Origin: Terriglobia bacterium
GTDB lineage: Bacteria; Acidobacteriota; Terriglobia; Terriglobales; Acidobacteriaceae
Direction of reading: 5' to 3'
Length of the DNA stretch: 64,000 nucleotides
Assembly (NCBI GenBank): GCA_020073665.1
Contig: JAIQEU010000005.1
Coordinates: 62,001-126,000 of the forward strand
Position numbers and translations under genes: made by a program. Shown piece after piece: positions 8,496 to 16,986 of this stretch (the stretch's first letter is position 1; each line of letters begins with the position of its first letter). The notes beneath the pieces were generated by a model. The model did no database searches, had not been told where the DNA came from, and worked only from the letters and a program-made list of their open reading frames with translations.

Positions 8496-8589
8496 GGATG
8501 TTTCTCCTTGTGACCATGAATTACCGCCAGTGGGTGGTTGACGTCATCCTCGTGCAGACGCCCTCACGCTTTGCGGAAACCAGTACTGA

Positions 8590-8645
8590 GTAGCTGGTAG
8601 CTGGTGCCTGGGAGCTGGAAGTCGGTTTTCCCAGCTACCAGCTAC
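8590..8645. repeat. AGCT-word inverted repeat between atpB and atpE
   Basis: Perfect 15-bp inverted repeat GTAGCTGGTAGCTGG / CCAGCTACCAGCTAC (8590-8604 and 8631-8645), built from CTGGTAG words. It lies in the 163-bp spacer between atpB and atpE. In mRNA it would form a stable hairpin that could set the atpB/atpE ratio by processing or attenuation; that effect is inferred. Confidence 0.75.
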
Positions 8646-8658
8646 TAGCTGCTTGCTC

Positions 8659-9417
8659 CTAGTGTTCTTCCGCCACTGCTCCCGCCAGATACACCGTCGT
8701 CAGCAGGACAAAAATATACGTCTGTAGGAACGAAACTCCAATGTGGAGCCCCAGAAACAGAATGGGAACTCCTACCGGAACCAGCGAAAAGAAAACCAGC
8801 GTGACCATGTCGCCGGCGAACATGTTGGCGAAGAGACGCACAGTGAGCGAAAGCATACGCGCGAGGTGACTAATCAGCTCGATCGGCAACATCAGAACCG
8901 CCAGCGGTAATCGGATGATCCAACCCATGGTGGGATCCGATGGCCCAAAGAAGTGCTTGAGATAGCCGACCCCGGCATGCTTGAATCCCTGGGTCTGGTA
9001 GTAACAGAAAGCCACAATCGCGCAACCCAGCGGGACCACCGGCACGGCCGTAGGCGACTCAAACCCCGGTATTACCCCGATTAGATTGCACGTCAGAATG
9101 AAGAACGCCAGGGTTACCAGGAAGGGCGTGAAACCTTCGCTGTGATGGCCAATAATCTCCTCGCTCTGCCCCTGGATGAACCCGTGCACACCTTCGAAGA
9201 CATGCTGCAATGCCCCCGGCCTGTCCACCGAGAGGCTTGTGCGAACCAGCATGAACAGCAACAACAGGAACAGGCACACCAGGAACTGCATGGAAACGGC
9301 ATTGGTGATGGGCGCCTGCAGATTCCCCGGCGCAATATGGAGGGCCTGGAGCAGCCCAGAAACGGCTCCACCGAACAGGTTGTTCAATATCTGTGTGAAC
9401 CAGAGTTGCTCGGGCAT
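8659..9417 (-). CDS. atpB: ATP synthase F0 subunit a
   Basis: Stator subunit that forms the proton half-channels against the c-ring. At 252 aa with five to six membrane helices it is a normal length. The essential arginine is Arg194 in LSLTVRLFANMFAGD, matching the RLFGNM motif of the family. It is followed by atpE and preceded by atpI. The genes for subunits b and delta and all F1 genes, usual in atp operons, are not in this window. Confidence 0.97.
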   Translation of the reverse strand: MPEQLWFTQILNNLFGGAVSGLLQALHIAPGNLQAPITNAVSMQFLVCLFLLLLFMLVRTSLSVDRPGALQHVFEGVHGFIQGQSEEIIGHHSEGFTPFLVTLAFFILTCNLIGVIPGFESPTAVPVVPLGCAIVAFCYYQTQGFKHAGVGYLKHFFGPSDPTMGWIIRLPLAVLMLPIELISHLARMLSLTVRLFANMFAGDMVTLVFFSLVPVGVPILFLGLHIGVSFLQTYIFVLLTTVYLAGAVAEEH

Positions 9418-9463
9418 AGGTCTGCTTCTAGCTCATACTTTCAACAAGGATTTTGGGGCTTGG

Positions 9464-9907
9464 CTATAACCCACGCGCTACCGTGACATACACTTCGTAG
9501 GCGGCTTCGCACGCGATCGCTCCCACGGGCACGAACAGGCCCGCAAAGAGCCCCGAAAGACTCGCGGGGGAAACAGTCAATATAACATAGGCTCCCAGAC
9601 CCATCAAAACGTAGCGCAGCAGGAACCGCAGCACGATTCCCTTGCTCGATTGCCGCTGCCCGGTCTGCGTGACTGCGTCGGCCAGCGCGTTCACCGCGCG
9701 CTTCAGCCAATGGAAATTCAGGTAGGCGATGGCTGCCCCGCAGGCGAATCCGGCAGCCACCCGCCAGCCGTATACCACCCACGCGGCCGCGCTCCCTATG
9801 ACGCTCACGGCGAACATGAAGCGGGAGATTCGCGGCAGTGCCCGCGAGTAGAACGACTCCGCGGCGCCGGCCGGTTCCTCGAGCGAATTTGCCGTTTCGG
9901 GTTCCAT
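9464..9907 (-). CDS. atpI: ATP synthase subunit I-like membrane protein
   Basis: 147-aa protein with about four membrane helices (from FMFAVSVIGSAAAWVVYGW onward) in the AtpI position just upstream of atpB. AtpI-like proteins assist c-ring assembly or Mg2+/Ca2+ supply but are poorly conserved, so the call rests partly on context. The ATG at 9907 was chosen because the open frame upstream of it encodes a non-hydrophobic Arg-rich stretch overlapping the neighbouring gene. Confidence 0.75.
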   Translation of the reverse strand: MEPETANSLEEPAGAAESFYSRALPRISRFMFAVSVIGSAAAWVVYGWRVAAGFACGAAIAYLNFHWLKRAVNALADAVTQTGQRQSSKGIVLRFLLRYVLMGLGAYVILTVSPASLSGLFAGLFVPVGAIACEAAYEVYVTVARGL

Positions 9908-9936
9908 GTGTCGCGTGCAACCGGGCTCTGGCGAAG

Positions 9937-10830
9937 CTACACCGAGGCCTCGCTTGCCTCCGGGAAATAGCTGGCTCGCCCAGTCCCGGGCAGGATGCCG
10001 TATTTGTCTTTCAGAAACCGCTGCAACTTTTGCGGCACCACCTCGGCCAGTTCCTGCCAGGTGATCATCTTGCAGCGCGGGCGCAGCTCGACGATGCGCA
10101 CGCCGCGCATCACCCCGTACCACGCTTCCAGCAGGTCGGGACGCCTCGCATCAGCCATGACGCAGAATGAACAGTGGTTGGCGTGGGCAGCCAGCACGTT
10201 GCGAATTAACTGGTACGAAAGATACTGGTTCTTCTCCCGGGGCAGGCTGCGTCGGTCAAACACTTCGTGGAAGTCCCGGTAAGCCTCGACTACGGCCACT
10301 TCCCTGCGCTGGAAATCCGATTCTGTCAGCTTGGCCTCGACCAAAAGATCGCCCAGCCGCATGTCCACTTCGGTACCGTCGGCTCGCCCGTTGGCCAGCG
10401 GCACGCGGGCCTTTACCCCGAATTCAGGCACCGCTCCCGCTTCGATCCCCAGCAGATTCGGCAGCCTGGGTTCCTTCAACATTCCCGGAAAGCAGAAAAT
10501 GTTCATCAGCAAGGCGTCCGAACTGTTGCTGGAGTCGAGTTCCTTCCAGGGTGTGTCGCGGCGCGGCAAAGCGCTCTTGGCCTGGGTGTGGGCCTTGGCC
10601 AGGCGCCGGCGCCAGTTGTCGTTCTTCAGGATGGCCTGGTAACTCTCGGACAGGAAATTTCCGTGCGTCTTGCCATTTGCCGAGGCCAGATAACAAATGG
10701 CCGGTGGCTGCCCGTAGCTTTCGCACATTGCGAGGCCCAGTCGCTCCGCGTAGATGCGATTACGCAGGCTCAGTTCGTGCCTCAGGCTGGCGACGAATGG
10801 GGTGGACCGCAGGGCTCCGGACGAGGGCAT
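9937..10830 (-). CDS. PD-(D/E)XK nuclease-like protein inside the atp row
   Basis: 297 aa, soluble, unrelated to ATP synthase. A PD-(D/E)XK-like core is visible: Glu154 and Asp156 in GTEVDMRLG, then Glu165-x-Lys167 in LLVEAKLTESDF, followed by helices. This resembles families annotated as putative restriction endonucleases of the PGN_0703 type (recalled, not searched). It lies between atpZ and atpI on the same strand with short spacers (29 bp downstream, 38 bp upstream). It is therefore probably co-transcribed with membrane bioenergetics genes, an unexpected context. No partner methylase is present. Function unknown. Confidence 0.75.
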   Translation of the reverse strand: MPSSGALRSTPFVASLRHELSLRNRIYAERLGLAMCESYGQPPAICYLASANGKTHGNFLSESYQAILKNDNWRRRLAKAHTQAKSALPRRDTPWKELDSSNSSDALLMNIFCFPGMLKEPRLPNLLGIEAGAVPEFGVKARVPLANGRADGTEVDMRLGDLLVEAKLTESDFQRREVAVVEAYRDFHEVFDRRSLPREKNQYLSYQLIRNVLAAHANHCSFCVMADARRPDLLEAWYGVMRGVRIVELRPRCKMITWQELAEVVPQKLQRFLKDKYGILPGTGRASYFPEASEASV

Positions 10831-10868
10831 GCTTCGCAGGATATCAGTTCAGACCACACGGAAGAACG

Positions 10869-11102
10869 CTACTGCGAATCCTTTGAGGTCACGGTGCGGA
10901 TGAGTTCCACGAACCCGGCGACAATCCCCAGGATCAGACCGGCCAGAGACAGCCATGAAGTGCGCAGCCAGCGGTCCAGGGCCTGGCCAATCAGCCATCC
11001 CACAACCGTCGCCGCAGGCAGCACAAACGCCAACTGGCTGTATCGTGCCAGTTGGACCCATGCGTTTTTCTTGCCGGGAGGATTGTCGCCGCTGGAAGGC
11101 AT
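10869..11102 (-). CDS. atpZ: AtpZ-like ATP synthase accessory membrane protein
   Basis: 77-aa protein with two membrane helices (LAFVLPAATVVGWLIGQALD and LSLAGLILGIVAGFVELIR) typical of AtpZ/AtpI2 (F0F1-ATPase subunit, putative Ca2+/Mg2+ transporter). It starts 28 bp after the nuoN stop, so complex I and F0 genes form one continuous row. A nuclease-like gene separates it from atpI-atpB-atpE. Confidence 0.85.
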   Translation of the reverse strand: MPSSGDNPPGKKNAWVQLARYSQLAFVLPAATVVGWLIGQALDRWLRTSWLSLAGLILGIVAGFVELIRTVTSKDSQ

Positions 11103-11130
11103 AAGGCTGAAGACCGACGACGGGCGACTG

Positions 11131-12681
11131 CTATCGCATCAGGCTGGCAATCGCGGACGTCTGGCTAATATTAAGTGACCAGTTCACCGCGCGAATGAAC
11201 TGTTCGGGGAAGACGCCGATAAAAACCGTGGCCAGGGCCGTCACGCCCAGTGCGACCCGCATGCCGACGCTAATGGGAAGCCGGGTGCCATCCATGGCTT
11301 CCCGCATGAACATGGCATTCGCGATCCGCATGTAGTAGTAAAGCCCAAACAGCGCGTACAGCACGCCCAGCGACGCCAGCACGTAGTGCCCGCTCTCGAT
11401 CAGGCTGAGGAAGATGAAGTACTTCCCGTAAAAGCCCGCCAGGGGCGGGATTCCTGCCAGCGACAGCAGGAAGATGAGCATCAGAACGGCTTCGGTCGGG
11501 GCGCGGGAAAACAGCCCCGCGATATCGTCAATCTCGTCGCCAATCACGTCGCGTTGCCGCAGCGAGGTGATCACCGCGAACGCGCCCAAGTTCATGAAGG
11601 TGTACACCAGCAAGTACATCAGGATGCCCTTGAACCCGTCAAAGAACGCGGCATCCGGGTATTCCACGGACGCCAGCGCAACCAGCCCCAGCAACATGTA
11701 GCCGACGTGGGCAATCGAGGAGTAGGCCAGCAGGCGTTTCAGGTTGTTTTGCGTGAGCGCCGCCAGGTTCGCCCCCGTCATCGTAGCGATGGAAACGAAA
11801 ACCACCAGCGGCACGTAGACCGTCCGCAGTGGATAGAGCCCCCACAGCAGGATGCGCAACAGCATGGCCCAGGCCGCCGCTTTCACTGCCACCGACATGA
11901 AGCCGGTCACGCTGGTGGGCGCGCCTTCGTACGCGTCCGGCAACCACTGGTGGAATGGAATGGCCGCAATCTTGAACAGCAGTCCGGTAGAGACGGTCAG
12001 CAGCGCCAATATCGCCACCGGACCAATCTTGCCGCCGTTCAGGGCAATCTCGCGCGACAGTCTTTGCTGAATCGCCGAGAGGTTGGTACTGCCGGTCAGT
12101 CCGTAGAACAGCGACAATCCGTAAGCAAAAATGCCCGAAGAGAATGCACCCAGCAGCAGGTACTTCAACGCGGCTTCATTCGAGCGGCGGTCGGTGCGCA
12201 GGAAGCCGACCAGCACGTAGGTTGAGATCGCCATCAGTTCCAAGCCGATGAAGATCAGCACCACGTCAAACCCCGAGGCCATCACCATCATGCCCACAAC
12301 CGAGAACAGCAGCAGCGAGTAGAACTCGCCGTGGTGCTCGTGCTCGATCTCGAGGTAACGCACCGAAACCAGGATGGAAATAGCAGCGCCCGCCAGAAAC
12401 AGGTACCAAAAATAAATGGCGAAGTGGTCCACCACCATCGAGCCCATGAATGCCTGCTGCCCGCTGAGGTGAGCCTGGTCCAGGGCATACTGGATCTTCA
12501 GCACTCCCGCCGCCGAAAACGCAATCCCAACAAACGCCGTGACTGCGTTGGTCCACTTCCACTCGGTTGGGATCATCAAGTCAATCAGCAGAATCCCCAG
12601 CGCGAACAGCGTCAGGAGGATGATCGGCAACGACAGCAGGTAGTCAATGCCGGTGAAGAATTGTGAGATGTTGCCGGTCAC
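11131..12681 (-). CDS. nuoN: NADH-quinone oxidoreductase subunit N
   Basis: Antiporter-like membrane subunit of complex I (516 aa, about 14 helices). The family core is visible, including GLELMAISTYVLVGF, a conserved lysine in helix 7 context (KIAAIPFHQWLPDAYEGAPT) and AYSSIAHVGYMLLG. It starts with GTG immediately after the nuoM stop, with GGGAAG eight bases upstream as ribosome-binding site, so it is translationally coupled to nuoM. Confidence 0.97.
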   Translation of the reverse strand: MTGNISQFFTGIDYLLSLPIILLTLFALGILLIDLMIPTEWKWTNAVTAFVGIAFSAAGVLKIQYALDQAHLSGQQAFMGSMVVDHFAIYFWYLFLAGAAISILVSVRYLEIEHEHHGEFYSLLLFSVVGMMVMASGFDVVLIFIGLELMAISTYVLVGFLRTDRRSNEAALKYLLLGAFSSGIFAYGLSLFYGLTGSTNLSAIQQRLSREIALNGGKIGPVAILALLTVSTGLLFKIAAIPFHQWLPDAYEGAPTSVTGFMSVAVKAAAWAMLLRILLWGLYPLRTVYVPLVVFVSIATMTGANLAALTQNNLKRLLAYSSIAHVGYMLLGLVALASVEYPDAAFFDGFKGILMYLLVYTFMNLGAFAVITSLRQRDVIGDEIDDIAGLFSRAPTEAVLMLIFLLSLAGIPPLAGFYGKYFIFLSLIESGHYVLASLGVLYALFGLYYYMRIANAMFMREAMDGTRLPISVGMRVALGVTALATVFIGVFPEQFIRAVNWSLNISQTSAIASLMR

Positions 12682-14304
12682 TTACTTCTTCCCTTTCGCG
12701 TTAGCTGCAGGTGGTACGGCACGAATCAAAGCCTCCGGCTCCGTCGCCGGCATCGTCGGCTGGGTCGAAGCATTGACCACCCCATTCAGGCCGGGATAAT
12801 TGGGGCGCACCGTGTGCACGATCTGGTTCACCGGTTGCTCCAGGATCTCAAAGAACGGCTTGGGATAGAGACCAATCCAGAAGGCCATGATGACCAGCGG
12901 CGCGAAGGTCAGGACCTCGCGCGGGGTCAGGTCATGCAGCTTTTCGTTCTTGGGATTGGTCACCGTCCCGAAAAACACTCGCTGGTAGAGCCACAGCAGG
13001 TAGGCCGCCGCCAGAATTACGCCCGGCACTGACCACGCTGCCCACTTCCAGTTCTCCATGAACGCGCCCTGCAGGATGGTGAACTCGCCGACGAAGCCGT
13101 TGAGCAGAGGCAGTCCCATCGACGACAGGAACATGATCATGGTGATGGTGGCGTACACCGGCATGACGTTAGAGATGCCACCGTACTCGGAAATCTCGCG
13201 CGTGTGCCGCCGCTCGTACAGGATGCCGACGATCAAGAACAGTGCGCCAGTCGAGATGCCATGGTTGACCTGTTGCAGCACCGAGCCGCTCAACCCCAGC
13301 GGGCTCAAGGCAAAAATACCCAGCGTGCAGAAACCCAAGTGGCTCACCGAGGAATACGCCACCAGCTTCTTCATGTCCTTCTGCATCAGGGAAACCAACG
13401 CCCCGTACAGGATGCCGACGATGGACAAGCCAATCATCCATCCTCGCACCCTGGTGTCCATCGCTACACCCGGAAAGAACGGCAGCAAGAAGCGGATCAT
13501 CCCGTACGTTCCCATCTTCAGCAGAACGCCCGCCAGGATGACTGATCCCGCGGTAGGTGCTTCCACGTGGGCATCCGGCAACCAGGTGTGGAATGGGAAC
13601 ATTGGCACCTTGATGGCGAACCCGATGAAGAAGGCCAGGAACAACCAGATGGCGTAGTGGAACGGAATCTGCGGCGCTGTCTTGTAGAGTTCGGGGATGC
13701 TGAACGTGTAAACGCCGGTAAGTGTATGGTGATTGAAATACAGGAACAGGATGCCCAGCAGCATCAGCACCGAGCCGAACAAGGTGTAAAGGAAGAACTT
13801 GATGGCCGCATAAAGCTTGCGCGGCCCGCCCCAGATGCCGATCAGCAAGTACATCGGCACCAGCATGGCTTCCCAGAAAACGAAGAACAGGAAGAAATCC
13901 AGCGCCATGAACACGCCCAGCATGCCGGTCTGCAGCACCAGGAACCAGATGTAATATTCCTTAACCCGGGTCTCAATCGCCGTCCACGACGATAGAATCG
14001 AAACCCAGCCCAGCAGCGTGGTCAGCATGATCAGCAGGAACGAAATTCCGTCGATGCCAAGGTTGTATCCCGCGCCAATCGAGGGAATCCAGTTGTTGGC
14101 CGTGCCTTCCAGGAACTTGAAGCCGGGCTCCGCGCGCTGCGCCCAGAACAGCGGCACCAGCGGAATGGAGACCAGCAGGCCAAGCGCGGCAAAAATGTTA
14201 CCGATCCAGCGGATGGCGTCCTTGTTGTCCTTGGGGACGAACAGGAGCAGGATCGCGCCCACCAGCGGCGTGAAGAGAATCATCGAGAGAATGTGACTCT
14301 GCAT
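12682..14304 (-). CDS. nuoM: NADH-quinone oxidoreductase subunit M
   Basis: Antiporter-like proton-pumping subunit of complex I (540 aa). It carries the conserved glutamate (FVFWEAMLVPMYLLIGIWGG), the helix-7 region FHTWLPDAHVEAPT and the AYSSVSHLGFCTLG motif. Its C-terminal tail of about 30 residues is Ala/Pro/Lys-rich. An AGCT-word hairpin lies directly upstream, and the modest AAGAG ribosome-binding site overlaps this repeat. Confidence 0.97.
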   Translation of the reverse strand: MQSHILSMILFTPLVGAILLLFVPKDNKDAIRWIGNIFAALGLLVSIPLVPLFWAQRAEPGFKFLEGTANNWIPSIGAGYNLGIDGISFLLIMLTTLLGWVSILSSWTAIETRVKEYYIWFLVLQTGMLGVFMALDFFLFFVFWEAMLVPMYLLIGIWGGPRKLYAAIKFFLYTLFGSVLMLLGILFLYFNHHTLTGVYTFSIPELYKTAPQIPFHYAIWLFLAFFIGFAIKVPMFPFHTWLPDAHVEAPTAGSVILAGVLLKMGTYGMIRFLLPFFPGVAMDTRVRGWMIGLSIVGILYGALVSLMQKDMKKLVAYSSVSHLGFCTLGIFALSPLGLSGSVLQQVNHGISTGALFLIVGILYERRHTREISEYGGISNVMPVYATITMIMFLSSMGLPLLNGFVGEFTILQGAFMENWKWAAWSVPGVILAAAYLLWLYQRVFFGTVTNPKNEKLHDLTPREVLTFAPLVIMAFWIGLYPKPFFEILEQPVNQIVHTVRPNYPGLNGVVNASTQPTMPATEPEALIRAVPPAANAKGKK

Positions 14305-14315
14305 AAGAAGCTCTT

Positions 14316-14394
14316 AGCTATTAGCCTTTAGCTCTTAGCTCTTGTTTCCAGCTCACGCCTTGAGCTAAAGGCTAAGAGCTAAAAGCTAATAGCT
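14316..14394. repeat. Long AGCT-word inverted repeat between nuoL and nuoM
   Basis: Arms 14316-14339 and 14371-14394 are complementary at 23 of 24 positions, composed of AGCTATTAGC/TTTAGCTCTTAGC words. It fills almost the entire 93-bp gap between nuoL (upstream in mRNA) and nuoM. It would form one of the most stable hairpins in the window, but there is no U-tract, so it is not a classic terminator. Confidence 0.8.
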
Positions 14395-14397
14395 GCC

Positions 14398-16506
14398 TTA
14401 GTGATACACATAATAAAAAGCGAAACCCACTAGGCCGGCAACCATCACCAGCGCGTACCACTGCACCAGCCCCCATTGCAGCAAACGAGTGGGGTAGGAA
14501 AGCATGCGCGCCAGAATCGCCGGCCCGTTCACTCCGAGCCCATCGATGACCCATTTGTCGAACCAGTTCGAGATCGTAGCGAAAGTGCGAGTCGACCAGC
14601 CGGCGCCGTTGACCGTGCCGTCAATTACGCGCGAATCGAACCACGACGAAGCCTCGCCCAATCCCATCGCGCCCAGCCGCACTTCTCCCAGCTTGCGGCG
14701 GCCGGTAAACAGGTAATCGTAGCCCTCGTCCACGTAGTACTTGTTGTAAAGCACATCGTAAATAGGCGGAGCCGCCACTGCGATGGGCTCGGGATAGTCC
14801 TTGCCTGCCTTGGAGTAGGCGCGTAACGCCATGCCAAATCCAACGGCGGCAGCCGCAACAGATAAGGCCATCAGGCCGTACTCAATGCCGCCGCCCTTTT
14901 CTTCTCCCGCCGGCTTGGCCGTTTCCGCGGCCTCTACGGTCGCGCCTTCGCGGGCAAAAACCGGTTCGAGGAATTTCTCGAAGTGGTTCGATCCACCCAG
15001 GCTCCCCGGCCATCCCAGCCAGCCCGCGGTGATAGAGAAAAACGCCAGCACCACTAACGGCATGGTCATCGAAGTAGGCGACTCGTGAACATGGTGCTCC
15101 ACTTCATGGCTCATGCGCGGCTGACCGTAGAAGGTTAGGAACACAAGACGGAACATGTAGAAGGCCGTCATCAGCGCGGTAACGAAGCCAATGGCCCACA
15201 GCCACGGACTCGCTAGCCACGCCCGCCACAATATCTCGTCTTTAGAGACAAAGCCGGCTAGCGGCGGAATACCCGCGATCGCCAGAGTAGCAATGCCCAT
15301 GGTCCGGTAGGTAATGGGAATCTTTCCCGCCAGGTTCCCCATGTTGCGCATGTCCTGTTCGCCGCTCATGGCGTGGATTACCGAACCGGCTCCAAGGAAC
15401 AGCAGGGCCTTGAAGAAGGCATGGGTGAACACGTGGAACACACCCGCCGAAAATGCGCCGACCCCCAAGGCCAGAAACATGTAGCCCAATTGCGAGACGG
15501 TCGAATACGCCAGCACACGTTTGATGTCGTTTTGCACCAGGCCAATCGACGCGGCGAAGATCGCGGTCAAGGCGCCCACGATCGCGACTACCCACATCGA
15601 GGTTGGCGCCAGCACGAACAGCGCGTTCGACCGCGCCACCATGTACACACCCGCCGTCACCATGGTGGCAGCGTGGATCAGTGCGGAAACCGGCGTCGGG
15701 CCTTCCATGGCGTCGGGCAGCCAGACGTACAACGGCAGTTGCGCCGACTTCCCGCAGGCGCCGACAAACAGCAGTAGTGTGGCCGCCGTAATGATCGGGC
15801 TTCCCAGCAGGCTGTTGTAGTTTTCCCGTGCCAACTGGGTCACCGTCGAGAAGTTCAGCGATCCGAAGTACCAGGCGATGGTGAACATGCCCAGCAGGAA
15901 GCCGGCGTCACCAATGCGGTTCACGATGAAAGCTTTGTTGGCAGCATCATTCGCTGACTTGCGATGGAAGTAGAACCCGATCAGCAGGTAGGAACACAGG
16001 CCCACACCCTCCCAGCCCACGAACATCAGCGCATAGTTGTTCCCCAGGACCAGCATGAGCATGGAGAACATGAACAGATTCAGGTAGCCAAAAAACCGGT
16101 AGTACCCGCCTTCGTGCGCCATGTAGCCGATGGAATAGATGTGGATGAGCATCCCGACGCCGGTCACAAACAGCAGCCAGACGCTCGACAAAGGGTCGAG
16201 AAAGAAGCCGACGTCGGTCTTGAAGACTGCCGCGGTCTGACCATCGTGGGTTACGTAATTCATGTGGCCGGTGTCAGAGCCCAGCCAGGTGTAAACGATC
16301 TTCTGATACGGCTGGTTGCCGTTGGCTGTGGTCCAACCGGTGTACTGCCACACCGCACCGCAGGCCATGAGGAATGCGACGACCACCACACCCACGCACA
16401 CCGCGCTTACCGCCGGCTTCTGCAACTTGCGGCCAAAGAAAAACATCATCGCCGCGCCGAAGGCCGGCAGCAAGGGAATCAGCCAGATGTGGTCGAGAAA
16501 GAACAT
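14398..16506 (-). CDS. nuoL: NADH-quinone oxidoreductase subunit L
   Basis: Largest antiporter-like subunit of complex I (702 aa). It shows GWEGVGLCSYLLIGFY, LPLYVWLPDAMEGPTPVSALIHAATMV and the AYSTVSQLGYMFLA motif. The C-terminal lateral helix and final helix follow a loop of about 60 residues rich in Glu/Lys/Ala. The length is slightly above the E. coli protein. It is flanked on both sides by word-type spacer repeats. Confidence 0.97.
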   Translation of the reverse strand: MFFLDHIWLIPLLPAFGAAMMFFFGRKLQKPAVSAVCVGVVVVAFLMACGAVWQYTGWTTANGNQPYQKIVYTWLGSDTGHMNYVTHDGQTAAVFKTDVGFFLDPLSSVWLLFVTGVGMLIHIYSIGYMAHEGGYYRFFGYLNLFMFSMLMLVLGNNYALMFVGWEGVGLCSYLLIGFYFHRKSANDAANKAFIVNRIGDAGFLLGMFTIAWYFGSLNFSTVTQLARENYNSLLGSPIITAATLLLFVGACGKSAQLPLYVWLPDAMEGPTPVSALIHAATMVTAGVYMVARSNALFVLAPTSMWVVAIVGALTAIFAASIGLVQNDIKRVLAYSTVSQLGYMFLALGVGAFSAGVFHVFTHAFFKALLFLGAGSVIHAMSGEQDMRNMGNLAGKIPITYRTMGIATLAIAGIPPLAGFVSKDEILWRAWLASPWLWAIGFVTALMTAFYMFRLVFLTFYGQPRMSHEVEHHVHESPTSMTMPLVVLAFFSITAGWLGWPGSLGGSNHFEKFLEPVFAREGATVEAAETAKPAGEEKGGGIEYGLMALSVAAAAVGFGMALRAYSKAGKDYPEPIAVAAPPIYDVLYNKYYVDEGYDYLFTGRRKLGEVRLGAMGLGEASSWFDSRVIDGTVNGAGWSTRTFATISNWFDKWVIDGLGVNGPAILARMLSYPTRLLQWGLVQWYALVMVAGLVGFAFYYVYH

Positions 16507-16509
16507 GTC

Positions 16510-16626
16510 GTCAGTAGCTCTCAGCTTTCAGCTATCAGATCTCAGTGCACTCTGCGGAAGTTCTCCGCCCCTCTGCGGTTCACGATTCTCCTCGGTACTG
16601 GGTACTCGGTGCTGCGTACTCGCTAC
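16510..16626. repeat. Composite spacer repeat (AGCT, CTCTGCGG and GTAC words)
   Basis: The whole nuoK-nuoL gap consists of three successive word iterations: AGCT/CAGCT words (16510-16543), CTCTGCGG words (about 16550-16582) and GTACTGGGTACTCGG words (16591-16626). The last overlaps the nuoK stop codon. Similar GTAC words recur near 43005 and 44128, and CTCTGCG words at about 23133. Confidence 0.6.
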
Positions 16627-16928
16627 CATTTCAGCAAATCCACCTCATCCACATTGACCGTCTCTTTATTACGGAAGAAGGCGATCAGGATGCCCAGCCC
16701 GACTGCAGCCTCTGCGGCGGCATCGGTAATCACGAAAATCGAAAAGATCTGTCCCTGCAAACCCCAGATCCGCGAGAACGCCACCAGGTTCAGGTTGACC
16801 GCGTTCAAAATCAGTTCGATCGACATCAGCACCACCACCACGTTGCGGCGAGTGAGCACACCTACCACGCCCAGCACAAACAGCGCCGCCGCCACCACGA
16901 GATAGTGAAGAGTTGTGATTGGAGCCAT
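16623..16928 (-). CDS. nuoK: NADH-quinone oxidoreductase subunit K
   Basis: Three-helix complex I subunit (101 aa, family-typical). It has [29 protein letters not shown], including the buried glutamate of helix 2, and the C-terminal [16 protein letters not shown]. It sits between nuoJ and nuoL in standard order. Confidence 0.97.
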   Translation of the reverse strand: MAPITTLHYLVVAAALFVLGVVGVLTRRNVVVVLMSIELILNAVNLNLVAFSRIWGLQGQIFSIFVITDAAAEAAVGLGILIAFFRNKETVNVDEVDLLKW

Positions 16929-16933
16929 AAAAT

Positions 16934-16986
16934 CAGCTTCTAGCTACCTGCTCTTAGCTGCTAGTTTTCCCAGCCACCAGCTACTA
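16934..16986. repeat. AGCT-word spacer repeat between nuoJ and nuoK
   Basis: The 55-bp gap is filled with CTAGCTACC, TAGCTGCTAG and CCACCAGCTACT words. It overlaps the last codons of nuoJ, and pairing is imperfect. Same word family as the repeats at 8590 and 14316. Confidence 0.55.

Noticed and set aside
9937-10830. A restriction-modification or defence island around the nuclease-like genes
   Set aside because: Neither this gene nor the one at 2977 has a methylase, antitoxin, helicase or mobile-element neighbour; both sit among housekeeping genes.
11386-12225. 279-codon open frame antisense to nuoN
   Set aside because: Gln/His/Arg-rich composition typical of the antisense of hydrophobic membrane genes; no start context or neighbours.
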